Source: Larix kaempferi
Lineage: Eukaryota; Streptophyta; Pinopsida; Pinales; Pinaceae
Assembly (NCBI GenBank): GCA_027924585.1
Contig: BSBM01000865.1
Span: 3,968,001-4,032,000, forward strand
Length of the DNA stretch: 64,000 nucleotides
Reading direction: 5' to 3'
In this document: in pieces, positions 1 to 10,348 of the stretch
Position numbering within the stretch: the stretch's first letter is position 1
Layout: every line of letters starts with the position of its first letter
Translations under genes and position numbers: made by a program
The notes under the pieces: generated by a model
Told to the model about the DNA's origin: nothing
Database searches by the model: none
What the model saw: only the letters and a program-made list of their open reading frames with translations

Positions 1-214
1 ACCGTCTCGAGTTGCATAAGTTGTGTTTGAAGATCTGCATTATTGTTTTCAGAGCCGAGTGTGCAGACTATTTTCCCTTGTTTTCAGCATCCATACCCTA
101 CGCAGATCCGCCATTTGCTGTCCAGAGTTTTGTTATTTACATTGGTTCACGACGGAGAATTTATCGACTGAAGAAGTTGTTCGTCAATTCCTACGCCGCG
201 GCTTAGATTTCGGC

Positions 215-2872
215 ATGGCCACTCCGGTGACGGCTTCGACCTACGTACACCCCGGTGCTACTGATCCCAGAACATCTCCAGGCACAAGAGCATCTCAGCA
301 GCAGCCGAAGGAACCTGTTCCAGAGCCGCTCGCGTCTATGGTGAACTACATTCCGCCGCGTCCAGATGATGCGCCGGATGTACAGATTCCGAAGAATGCA
401 AAGTATCCAATTCCGCTACCGCCACTACCGGCTAGTGTGCGGGTAGAAGGCCAACTATTGGGAAACATTCCATTGGTTAAATTCTCTGATTTTAACCTTG
501 GAGACTATAAGACATATCCTCAGTTTCAGTTGGACCGATATCTGGATATCGTCCATAATCCCACCAGGCAGGTTGATGAGTTTATCCCGAAGGGATTTGC
601 AGCAAATCTTGAGCGCCCTGGACTCTTGAATTTGTTGAAGCTACCGCACTTTGGGCGTAGCAATGAAGTGAACGCAGTCGTTAAAACACTGCTATCCTGC
701 GTTCATGGAGGTTACCTTTGGCTCGGGAGGCCAATTGATCTAAATGTTGATTTGATACACCGTATCACCGGTCTATCCAAGGTTGGTAAGGATCCCAACA
801 TCCATTTTGTGGGAAAGGAGAAGGACCGAAAATTAGCTGCAAAGCTGGTCCAGAAATATAACTTGACAAGAGGAGGTCGGGCTTATGACCTCACGACCGT
901 TGAAGATGAGGCACTTCGCTTCACAGGAAGTCTGCTTGCAGGCAGACTTCTCACAAAGTGCCGACCGAAAGAAGTTACTGGAGCTGTCGTCGAGCTCGCT
1001 ATCGCAGCTACGGAGGGAGAACAGTACAACTGGTCTCTCTTCCTGCTGAATTCTTTTTTGGCTGATTGCCTGAATGTGCAGGACAATCCAGGCCAATCAT
1101 TCCATTTTTCGTGGCTTCTAATTCTATGCGCTCTCGTCGGGTGGAAGGAGCCCCCAAATACTCAGTTCCGTCCACGCCGCGCAGGAGAGGTTGCCGGCAT
1201 GCGCTACATCAACCTCTGGGATTCCCCTAATCCCGCGAAGCGCAAGATGAATCGCGCTGTTTTTTGTGAGTACTACTATCTCCTCCGAGACACCATACAA
1301 GATATGCCAAGGCTGAGCGAGGAGACAGCCACATTGTATGAAGGGAAGTTGGCTTTTACTGCCGACATCCATCAACTCTACCTTCGGCCTTGCGACATTC
1401 CAGGTGACTGGGCGCTAGGTCTTTACAGGATGACCACAGAAGATGTCGAAGAAACCATTAAGTCGTGGTCGGACGAATGGAGAGCAGCAGCTGACATCGC
1501 ACCTGCGATGCCACCCGCCGCTGCGCAAGAAAAGGATAAGGGCAAGGAAGCCCCTGAGCAAAGAAGCGATGAAGGCTCAACAGAACCAGCCACAAAGAAG
1601 CAGAAAGTGTCGCATCCCACTGAGGCCATTCCCTCGGAGGTCGACAAATACTTGAAAGAGCAATTTCGTGAGATGAGGAACATGCATGCTCACATCCGAA
1701 GTGCTCTAGACTTACAATTTGTAGAACTAAAAGGTCTCGCAGGAAGGATTGCGCAGACCCATGCGCCAGCATCTACTTCGCAGGCGCCACAACCAGTTCC
1801 AACTGATGAGCGAGTTGAAGAACTCACAGAAAGGCACACTGTCGTGCATATTCCGCCTACCAGCATGACACTTCCAGATCCTCTAGCTGAACTACAGGTA
1901 AGCACAGTTGGACCTGTAGAAATTAATTTGTCTATGATTCCTATAGAAACCCTACAGCTTGTACAGGAGAAAGTTTCTCTTGAGTTGAGAGCTAGAGAGC
2001 TCTCTACTTTCCAGGAAAACCAACGACTGCAATCGCAGGAGATAGAGCTGAAGGAAAGTCATAAGAATATCTCTGCGAAGCTTGCACTCTATGAGGCGCA
2101 AGACACCGGCATCAGAAACGCAATAGAAGAGATTGCCCAGGAATTGCCGGCTTGCGAGATTCAACCAGACCTCCCTCTGGTTGCAAAAGTTCAAATTATT
2201 GGCGAAAGGGCGAAAACCCTGGAGCAAGAAATAGCTGCTATGGCAGAAGGCCATAAAACCCAGATTGCTGAGCTAGAAGCTCGCGTTGCTGCACATCTTA
2301 CGGATGATGCGCAGGTACAATTTGAAGCATTGAGCAGAGCTTCCACACGTATGAAAGGTCGAGTACAGGAAGCCAAGAACCTGATGGACCAGGCTATGGA
2401 AGCATGGTCAGAGCTTGTGAACCTCCCTTTTAAAGTGGGACTATCAGAACAGGTGCAAGCTGCAGAACAGTCTCTCACTGTTCTGAATGAAGAAGCTAAG
2501 TCCTTAACAGGCTTGCCAAAGATGAAGAAAATGGGCGAAGTGCGCAAAATGCAGCAGCAACTGCACAAGCTCAGAACTGAAGATGAGAAGCTCACCAACA
2601 GCATTCAGCCATTCATGGATGAGTATGCTGAAATCGTTGGCCAGGTTGAGACAAAAATCAAAGAAATTACCGAGTCTCAAGAGCTCATTGATACACTCAC
2701 TAAAGATGAAACGACCGCAGAAACAGTGCAAACAGCTGATGAGTGTATCGAGGAATTGGACTCCGCTATTGCGAAATGGCAGAAAACATTCGCTGAGATT
2801 CAAGCAAACGCAGATGCGCAAATCAAACAACCACGCGCTAGTGCGAGTGGCTCGAGGGCGAGCCACAAGTGA
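215..2872 (+). CDS. Additional ORF of Tat-like element, intact, 885 aa
   Basis: Role unknown. The frame is open from about 23, but the ATG at 215 (MATPVTAS) is the first in frame and is chosen as the start. Residues ~1-90 are Pro/Ala-rich. Residues ~120-420 form a globular region with a signature at ~166-190 (YLWLGRPIDLNVDLIHRI then TGLSK) that resembles the 'putative plant transposon protein' domain. A basic KKQK patch near residue 460 could be a nuclear signal. Residues ~580-870 are Glu/Gln/Lys/Leu-rich and look like a long coiled coil. The diverged homologue at 23533-26349 keeps the same order (pairs such as GLLNLLKLPHF/GLLNLLRLPHF and DLIHRITGLSK/DLIHRIIGLSK) but carries nine nonsense codons. 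This copy has none over 885 codons, so it is young or was recently selected. The C-terminus GSRASHK abuts the hairpin and LTR. Confidence 0.8.
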   Translation: MATPVTASTYVHPGATDPRTSPGTRASQQQPKEPVPEPLASMVNYIPPRPDDAPDVQIPKNAKYPIPLPPLPASVRVEGQLLGNIPLVKFSDFNLGDYKTYPQFQLDRYLDIVHNPTRQVDEFIPKGFAANLERPGLLNLLKLPHFGRSNEVNAVVKTLLSCVHGGYLWLGRPIDLNVDLIHRITGLSKVGKDPNIHFVGKEKDRKLAAKLVQKYNLTRGGRAYDLTTVEDEALRFTGSLLAGRLLTKCRPKEVTGAVVELAIAATEGEQYNWSLFLLNSFLADCLNVQDNPGQSFHFSWLLILCALVGWKEPPNTQFRPRRAGEVAGMRYINLWDSPNPAKRKMNRAVFCEYYYLLRDTIQDMPRLSEETATLYEGKLAFTADIHQLYLRPCDIPGDWALGLYRMTTEDVEETIKSWSDEWRAAADIAPAMPPAAAQEKDKGKEAPEQRSDEGSTEPATKKQKVSHPTEAIPSEVDKYLKEQFREMRNMHAHIRSALDLQFVELKGLAGRIAQTHAPASTSQAPQPVPTDERVEELTERHTVVHIPPTSMTLPDPLAELQVSTVGPVEINLSMIPIETLQLVQEKVSLELRARELSTFQENQRLQSQEIELKESHKNISAKLALYEAQDTGIRNAIEEIAQELPACEIQPDLPLVAKVQIIGERAKTLEQEIAAMAEGHKTQIAELEARVAAHLTDDAQVQFEALSRASTRMKGRVQEAKNLMDQAMEAWSELVNLPFKVGLSEQVQAAEQSLTVLNEEAKSLTGLPKMKKMGEVRKMQQQLHKLRTEDEKLTNSIQPFMDEYAEIVGQVETKIKEITESQELIDTLTKDETTAETVQTADECIEELDSAIAKWQKTFAEIQANADAQIKQPRASASGSRASHK
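2847..2866 (+). other. Hairpin immediately before the 3' LTR
   Basis: Perfect 8-bp arms GTGGCTCG and CGAGCCAC around the loop AGGG, seven bases before the LTR starts at 2874. It lies within the last codons of the additional ORF (stop at 2870-2872). The second element has identical arms around the loop GGGA at 26324-26343, also seven bases before its LTR. No ordinary long polypurine tract is seen here, so this may be a structured replacement or a nested primer site. Confidence 0.7.
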
Positions 2873-2873
2873 G

Positions 2874-4320
2874 TGTTGGGGGCCTGTTGGGGCCAAGGTC
2901 GCAGCTATAGTAAAAGCTGCGAATTTTGGGAAAAAGCACGAGTATGGAAGGAAAGTGCTAATTTTGGGACAAGCACTAAGTTTGGGTAAGAAGGAGACGG
3001 TGCACAGTACGGTGCCAGATGGATGATCTCAGCGCAGATCACGGACCGGAAATTGCGGAGATCGCGCGCACGTCATCGAAGAATGAAGGTGGCTCAGCTA
3101 CCATAATAAATAAGGCGATGGAGTAGAGGGCTCAGCTACCCTCATTTAAAGGCTTAGTACATAAGTTATGGTTGCTCGGATCAAGGAGGAGCAACGGACC
3201 AGAGCATTGAAGGCGAAGGACGATCGCCCATACCCACAATCTGCGCCGGAATTCACGGAGCCTGCAGGAAGCGGCGACGTGACTGCAAGCGGCGCCTACA
3301 GTACACCTAGCCATGTGCGTGGTTAGGGTTTTTGGGAATCACTGTTGGGAAAGGCCCACAGTTTTGTAAAGGTGTGACCGTCATGGCCACCGATATAGAT
3401 GAATCATTGTAATGGGTAGAGGGGTTGGCTTTTCAGTTCCTTCCTTTTGGAGAATTAGAGAGTTAGATACTAGACTGTTAGAGAGCCAGTCTAAAGGATA
3501 GATCATGTGTTGATTATCCTTCATTGTATTTTCTACCCAGTGCGTAGAACTAGAGAGGAAATCGGATAGCCGAGGAGCTAATCCCTGAGTTGCCAGACAG
3601 TCTGAGTCGACGTCTGTGCCTTTGTAATCTCCATAGAGAGGAGACTTGACTGAGAGAAGGGCTCCCAGCTGTGTGCGTGGAGTTTCCTGTAAGATCTAAG
3701 GCTGCAGCTGTGTGCGCAGCATATTGTATAACTCTATCATTTTCTGGTTAATATAACGCTCCCGTGGACGTGGGTTTCCTCGAGGAGATGAGCTTCACTT
3801 ATATCTTCTTGTTATAAGTTTTGTGTGAATGATAACTATTTAGAGTTCATTATTTGTGTATGCAAGACTTCTGTCTTATCTTTGTGACTGTTTGAGCGAG
3901 TTGGGAAGATCCCTTGATAACTATAAGTGTCTTAAGTACTAAAGAAGTAGTAACGCACGGTCGCTGCGGCGAGGGCAGACTGCGTTACTGTGCTGGATGT
4001 GAAGGGCGAGGAAGTGTCTAGCGCATCGACCCAAGGGATAGTTGCCTGCTGCGTTAGAGAGGAGAAACTGCGTAGTAGACCTGCCAAGGAAGGAATCCAC
4101 GCAGCTGCGCCGAGCGGCCTGCGGGAGGGTCCGACCGCCGATATTTTAGGAAGAAGAAGAGAAACAGAACAATCTCCGCGTCGCCACGGTTAAGGAAACC
4201 TGATTCCTTAACCCCCCCATAGCCACTTCGGGTGAGACCTCGAGCTGCTGCGCAGCTCGTTGCCGAAAGGGCCAGTGTGCCAAGGGGTTTTGTTGCTGCG
4301 CTTCATTAAAACCCGGGTCT
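2874..4320 (+). repeat. 3' LTR of Tat-like element (about 1.45 kb)
   Basis: Starts TGTTGGGGGCCTG and ends near GGGTCT at 4320. The last ~120 bases (CTTCGGGTGAGACCT, TTGCCGAAAGGGCC, AAGGGGTTTTGTTG) match the LTR ending near 28021 and, inverted, the one at 30031-31104. The interior is more diverged. Short ORFs inside it (for example 3990-4193) have no support as genes. Confidence 0.7.
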
Positions 4321-4440
4321 GCCCAGAAAAGCAGCCAACAGGACTCAACAAAAGGTAAGGCCATATAAGGGAACTATTATGATGATTTACATTTTCACTC
4401 ATTATTCCTTAGAGAGTGGTAGTATCAAATTTTAGAGGAT

Positions 4441-4854
4441 ATGTATGAGGATGCATTAGAAATGGAAAACAATATGGTGGTTTTCAGTTGTGATAAGATC
4501 ACTTCTCACTTCCAACCCTCCAAAATGAATGAAAGAGAGCCAAGTTTTGAGGTTGTTTTTTGTAATCGCCACTAGGAAATCACTCCTTTAGGAAACACGT
4601 ACCAATATTTTTTACCATTAGAGGGAGATGAATTAAATACCTTGAACTTGCCTTCAGGAACATATAAATTGTTGATAAGTAGTCCTATTTCACTTACTAG
4701 ATGCATAGAGAAAAAACCTCAACTTGAAAAGCCTCTAATTCTTGATGAGATAGGGATGTTCATGATATTCGATAACAAATACACTGGCACGTCCCCTCCG
4801 ATTGATCCAACGCAAGAAAGGGAACATGACTACAGATCTTGGGCTTTTACATAA
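4441..4854 (+). pseudogene. Unrecognised coding fragment with one amber stop
   Basis: One frame reads from the ATG at 4441 to TAA at 4852-4854 (137 codons) with a single internal TAG at 4573-4575. The translation has ordinary protein composition (SGTYKLLISSPISLTRC, DEIGMFMIFDNKYTG) and the frame continues coherently past the TAG, so it looks like a decayed exon or an ORF from an unidentified element. I do not recognise the family. It starts about 120 bases after the Tat LTR ends. Confidence 0.35.
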
Positions 4855-6647
4855 ACTCAGCCCCATTCATTAGATTCATAAAAACATGTGTGTACATATC
4901 TATCAAACACAACAGAAGTAAAATTCTTCTACACACATATATCATGCAATTTCCAGCATATCGATAACATAAATAAAATACTCATCTTGATGCAATGTTG
5001 TCCCAAGCAACTAGCTATGTCACTGCAACGTTCCACCCAACCATAGGCCAACTGTTCTCATTAATCTCTCAGCATGGCTTCCACCCCCGAGCTGGGCATG
5101 ATTTCTACAAGGAAAAAGGGGACTCTTAAGCTCAACACAGCCCAAGCAAACATCACATCTAAGGCAAGCCAGCCCATAGCTGGGTTTATCAGGCTAAATC
5201 TGAACCCTCTTTATCTTTGGATACTTGCACTCAAGATCAAGACAAAACAATGGATACCCACAACCCAACATACTCTATACACACACAACAAGCTCCAAGG
5301 TTGGGCATGGATAATTTTTTTTACTATGGAATATACAAAAACAGGGTTCCCACGGATTCTTCCAATTCGTGGCACACCCAAAATGAATTGTGGGGAAGGA
5401 AAACCGACCACAGGGAGCAAAATGATTTCTTGACAGGTATGTGGACGTTCAGAGGGAAAAAAACGGCCTCTATGGCTTCCAAAACGTGACTCCCTTCCTC
5501 CCATGCATTCTGCATCACAAAATGACTTCCCAACTGTGGAAAAATGAGGTTAAACTCAGGGAAAACGCCTAGCTAACCCATAACTTGTGGGAGAGAAAAA
5601 CTCATGGATGAAGAATGGCTTGAGGAGCAAATTCGTGGCTCTTTTCTTGCCCAAGAATCCAAACACGAATTTCCACAAATGGTGGCTTGCCCAAACTCGA
5701 ATTTGGACTGCCATACCTCCCCATTCCCAATGCATTAACTACCTCAACCAACTCTTGGAAGAAATAAATGATTGGGTACCAAAGTTAACTTGGGTAGTTG
5801 AGGGTTTATGGGTTCTCTCATTGACACTTGGCTTGACTTGATTGGCTCTAAGGGTTTGAATATTTCCCTCCCAATTCCTTGTAAAACTCATGCCCCCATC
5901 TCTTGTTGCATTGCATTGCATAGATAGTTGTGGGTATTTTATTAAAATGCATATTTACATGATATTTGCAATTCCATTATGCTTGGCTATCACGCAAACC
6001 ATATGCATCACTAAATCGATGGAGGGGACTTGTACTTGAGCTCCTCACCACGATTTTATAACAATATTACATCATTTACATTTTAATGTAATGGGGTCAA
6101 AATCGGGATATTACATACACACTGATAAGTTTACATAAACTATTATGCCACTCAAATCCAATCAAGTTCCCTAGTACTAGTGTGGAAGTTACCTTATTAG
6201 CCTAGATGGAGTGTCAATTTGAGAACTCCGTAGTAATATTCCTTAAAGAGGTAGATGGAAATTATGATGAAGATTCTAAATGTAGCATGAAAATGGCTTG
6301 ATGGCCTCCAGTTTTGTTCTCTTTATGTTACCTTGTATATGCCCAATACCCCTTTATTACCTAACTTTTGTCTTATATGTTCATCCTATCAATTTTAAAA
6401 CTCCCTACTCGAGCATATAAGATGATTTGCTATTCATTTTGATTCTTATGATTTTGGTATATTAAATTGATTTGTATGACATTTTCACTCATATGGAACT
6501 TTCAATACCACTTTTAGCACCAGACTTTGTGTTAGGTGAAGTCCAAGGTCTATATGTTTAACTCATGTTTGATGAAGAAGGATTCAATGTTGCATAACAA
6601 ATTAATCAAGGTGGCACACCAACTCCCAATCCATTTCGGTCTTTATC
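4855..6647. other. Non-coding stretch, probable LTR end at 6115
   Basis: No gene can be supported; the short ORFs overlap on both strands and show no motif. The segment ending at 6115 finishes with CGGGATATTACA, the same terminus as the chromovirus LTR (GGGATATTACA on its own strand), and has TTTTATTAAAATGC about 170 bases earlier. It may be the 3' end of a diverged chromovirus LTR in plus orientation. The start of such an LTR was not found. Confidence 0.3.
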
Positions 6648-7034
6648 TGTGATGCACCTGCAATAATTAATTAATAAGAGTATGCGAAATAGTAGAAATG
6701 ATAGAACTCAGAATCACTTTTATATTGATCACAGGCCACTTCGAGGGGGCAACCTCCTATGAGCAAGCTCAATACAAATAACTTCACGGTGCCTTCAATG
6801 ACCTCAACACACACTTATATACTAAGTCTATTCCCAATACTATGAGTCAAAACCATGGGACATATAATACTACGGGACGACTTACAAAGCATATGCATCC
6901 AATACTATAGGTCAATACTATGGGCTAATATAAACTACGGATCAACAAATACTACGGGACGACTTACAAAGCATATGAGTCCAACAACAATATACTTTCA
7001 TAGTAAAGAGAAGGGTTGACATAGGTTCCTAACA
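6648..7034 (-). repeat. 3' LTR of RT-less Ty3 element
   Basis: 387 bp, plus-strand ends TGTGATGCACC and GGTTCCTAACA. On the element's own strand it runs TGTTAGGAACC to GGTGCATCACA. It matches 18928-19263 closely, including GGGACGACTTACAAAGCATATG, and in the opposite orientation 32168-32540. Confidence 0.85.
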
Positions 7035-7056
7035 TCCCCTCTCCCTTAGAAAAAGC
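7035..7056 (-). other. Polypurine tract of RT-less Ty3 element
   Basis: On the minus strand TCTAAGGGAGAGGGGA directly precedes the LTR start TGTTAGG. The second copy has the same tract at about 32147-32167 directly before its LTR. Confidence 0.75.
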
Positions 7057-8290
7057 TTTGTCCTCAAAGCTTTGGTTGGAGAAATGGCTGCAGAATCTGA
7101 AGGAGTGGTTCCCCGGTAGCATCCTCGGGTTGCATTTCGGGCCACTAACGCCTTTGGAGTGTCAAGGAGGATTGCTTGGAAGGCTGTAGATGAAGAAGAA
7201 CCCTGTCAGCTACATGGAAAATGCGCTCAGAATGGTGCTGATCGGCTTGTTGTTTCAGGCAAATTCTGGCCATGTGAAGATTGTCCTACAGAATGAGAAG
7301 AATCTGATCGCGGTTTCGAAGAACCGAGTCAATTTCCTGAACTGGGGAGCTGCTAAGGGTGTATGGAAGAAGAACTGGCGGTGTTTTTCCATAGACTGCT
7401 TCATATGGTGTCCTTTGAGATGTGGTATTGTACCACCAGAGCTCTACTAGGAAATCCATAGAAATAGTTGGCCAAAGCTGTGTAGGGATGGGCAAGGGTT
7501 TGAGCAATCCTGAAAGGAGTGTCGTTTCACCCTTGTTGACTTGGAAAGTATCATCGTCAGCCACCATCTGTTGAATTGTCATTTTTAGTCCCTGCCAAAA
7601 GAAGTTACATTGTTCCCGGTCATACATTTTGCAGAACCCAGAGTGCCCTGTTGATGAAGAAGCATGGAGTTCATAGAAGAGATAGCCCTGTTGAACATAT
7701 TGCAACCAATTTGGAACAAGCAGAGAAGGAGATATAAGAGAAACTGGGTCATCAATTGTGCGAGGAGCATCTTCCACCATATTGTCCTTACCCTTCTTGT
7801 AAGTGATCACATAGGGATAACCCATGAGTTGGATAACCCATTTCAGGTGTGTTGGGGAGGAGACCCATTGTTCCAGAAAATTTTCCATACTCTGGAGATC
7901 AGTCTTGATGCAGAAATAATTCCCTAATAGGTATGGCTGCCACTTTTGTACTGCATGCAAAATAGCCATCATTTCCTGCTGAGAGGTAGATGTGGCTAAA
8001 TTCTTACCGGAAAGGTCTCTTGAAGGCAGCAAGCGCATTGGTTCAGCAAAGATACCTGCATATCTATCCAAGGAAGTAGTGGAGACTGTTGATGGGTGCA
8101 TCTGAATGGAATTGCGCTGAGCGATGACACCATGTGAATTCTTCTTAAGGATTTTTTCTAGGCGATGTGAACTGATGATGCAGAGAGACCCTGGTTGTAA
8201 GCCCATAAATTTGTGTTGTGCCCCATTGACTTTAAACTGCATCCAATGTTCAGCAAATCCCATAAGATGGGGCCAAGTGTGCGTAACCAT
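7057..8290 (-). pseudogene. Deleted pol remnant: RNase H and integrase pieces
   Basis: Minus-strand reading shows the junction IFAEPMRLLPSR then DLSGKNLATSTSQQEM: the first part belongs at the N-terminal edge of a Ty3 reverse transcriptase and the second to the RNase H region (QKWQPYLLGNYFCIKTD). The whole fingers/palm region, including the catalytic Asp pair, is therefore missing. Further on, HSGFCKMYDREQCNFFWQGL (integrase zinc region) runs into TISMDFLVE and then LWWYNTT, removing most of the catalytic core. An amber TAG at 7286-7288 replaces a glutamine that is CAG in the second copy (31914-31916). The frame shifts near 8270 relative to gag-protease. It cannot encode a working polymerase. 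Confidence 0.8.
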
Positions 8291-9543
8291 TGAATGCCTA
8301 AAACCACATCACATCCACCTAAGGACAAGGTAAACATGTCAGAGCGTAGGTTATAATCTTCCATAGAGATATGCACATTGTGACACTTCCCCTTACAAGG
8401 TAAGGTGCCCCCATTAGCAACCATGACTTCAAAGTTGGAGAAAGGATGGACAAAACAATCAGCCTGTTTGGAAATCCGAGGGTCAATGAAGTTATGAGTG
8501 CTACCAGAATCAATGAGTATGGTAAGAGGGAGCTTCTTGAAGTATCCCCTGACCCGCATTTTTTGTGGGGTGGTGACGCTGGTTACAAAATGGAGAGAGA
8601 TCTCGGGTGGGTCGTCCTGAGATGGGGTGTCAATAGGCGGGTGTTGAATGTCGACCTGATCATCTACTGTATTTGTAGCTTCTTCACCAAGTTCTAAGGC
8701 AGGCGGAGAATCCACATATAAGAGATAGAGATTTTTTTGAACACATCTATGTCCTCGAGTGAATTTCTCATCACAATTATAGCAAAGCCCTTTTTCTCGG
8801 CGTGCCTGCATTTTTATTTCAGACAAATGCTTGATAGGAGTTGGTTGAGGAGAAGGTGTGATGGGAGGTCGTTGGGAACCCATATTTCTGAAGGGAACAA
8901 AGGTGGGTTTGGAGCGTTGTTGAGCTGCGATCTTGTCCTCGGCTAGCTTAGCCAACCCAAGGACTTCCATAATTGTGTTGGGACAAAACATTTTGACCTC
9001 TGAGCGGATTTCATCCTTGAGACCACTGATAAAACAACTCCTGTAAAATTCATTAGACAATCCTTCTGTGTGATTGGCCAATTTCTCAAATTCTGTCTGA
9101 TACTCTCTCACTGTGCCAATTTGGTGAAGTTTAGTGAGTGCTCCTGTGAAATCATCAAAAGCACTAGGACCAAATCGTGGCAAAATGAGTTGACAAAAAT
9201 CTGTCTAGTTTGGCTCGGGATGAGCTTTGATGTACCAACGGTACCATTGAAGGGCTTCCTGTTCCAAATGAAAGGATGCAAGTGGAACTTTCTGGGCATC
9301 AGAAGTATTATGCAGACTGAAATATTGTTCTGCTCGATATATCCATCCAATCGAATCAGTACCATTGAAGCGAGGAAAATCAAGCTTCGGCCCACGAAAA
9401 TTGCTGGAAGAAGAGAACCCGGTGGTTGCAAAAGATTCTGGCTATCTGGTATTGTTCATGGCTGAATGCTGAAGATGGAGGCTGAGAAATTTTTCATCCA
9501 GATCTTGGAGTTTGGTTTGGATGGCTGCAAGTGCTTCCTCCAT
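8158..9543 (-). pseudogene. gag-protease of RT-less Ty3 element, interrupted
   Basis: Starts at the minus-strand ATG at 9543 (MEEALAAIQTKLQDLDEKF). The frame has two amber stops in the N-terminal gag, after NNTR and after HPEPN, and is then open from about 9183 to 8158. The gag core includes a coherent retrotransposon gag segment (WIYRAEQYFSLH, EALQWYRWY). A zinc knuckle CYNCDEKFTRGHRC lies near 8760-8800, and an aspartic protease motif LIDSGSTHNFID near 8480-8520 keeps its Asp. Reading runs into the deleted pol after a frameshift near 8270. Gag and protease were probably supplied in trans, or by this copy before the stops arose. Confidence 0.8.
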
Positions 9544-10343
9544 GGTGTGTGCTCCTGCACGAGTGACAACCATAACCAGGGTTTTTTTTTTTTTGTGGAA
9601 TGGGTAGAAAAACACAAACAGAAGCTGATTTAGTAAAGGGAAATTTGGATTGGGGAAACAATCTGATGGGTAATTGGGGTTTGACTAGATTTTGGACACT
9701 GTCAAAAGGACAAGAAAGCAAAAAGGGGGATTTCAGAAGCGGGGTGATAGAATGAGAAAATTTGGCAGAGAGGGACAAAGAAGCAGAATTCAGAAAGGAA
9801 CTCTGTGGTAAAATTTGAAGGTGATTGGGTGAAATCTGAGGAAGTTATGACAAACCCTAAAAATAGACAAATGTGGGATTTCGGGCTTTGGGAAGGGGAA
9901 TTGGGGATAGGGTCCTCAGGAATGAAAGATGCAGAATGGAATGACAGGGGTTCCCCGAAAATTTCAAGGGAAACAAAACAAGGGAGATATGGAGAAGAAA
10001 ACTCTTTTTTTTTTTTTTTTAAGAAATGGATCGGCAACAGCGGCGCGGAAGGGATCCACAATAGATGGATTTGCAACAGCGCGGAAGGGATCGAAAATGG
10101 TTGGATCTGCAACGACTTTCAGAATAGATCTGAAACAACTAGATCTGGAGCGGAAGTGATCGGCAACAGTTCAATTGAAAATAGATATGGACCCCAGGTA
10201 TGTACGACTTCCTAATAGTTCAGGTGTTTCACTCGGCCACCAATGCTGTCTGGTGGCTTGCGTATTGGGGCAGTACCCATTACTCCACGGCTCAGGTAAA
10301 ACTGATAACTGCTTTGCCACAAACGAAAACTCTTGGTTTACCT

Positions 10344-10348
10344 CACGG
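10344..10348. repeat. Target site duplication CACGG, left
   Basis: CACGG immediately left of the chromovirus LTR; it is repeated exactly at 18683-18687 right of the other LTR. Five bases is usual for Ty3 integration. Confidence 0.95.

Larger units (their letters stand above)
1..4320 (+). mobile_element. Tat-like Ty3 LTR retrotransposon, 3' part
   Basis: The 3' end of an element that starts outside the window. It consists of a long additional ORF (215-2872), a short hairpin, and a 3' LTR from 2874. The assignment rests on the homologous element at 21110-28021, where the same kind of ORF lies between a Ty3-type integrase and an LTR that also begins TGTT. An ORF downstream of integrase and in sense orientation is known from Tat-lineage elements. 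The 3' border near 4320 is where similarity to the other two LTR copies (ending near 28021 and, inverted, near 30031) stops after a shared GGGTCT. No target duplication can be tested because the left end is missing. Confidence 0.75.

Noticed and set aside
23-214. Upstream extension of the additional ORF
   Set aside because: The frame is open but has no ATG before 215, and the homologous ORF starts at a comparable point.
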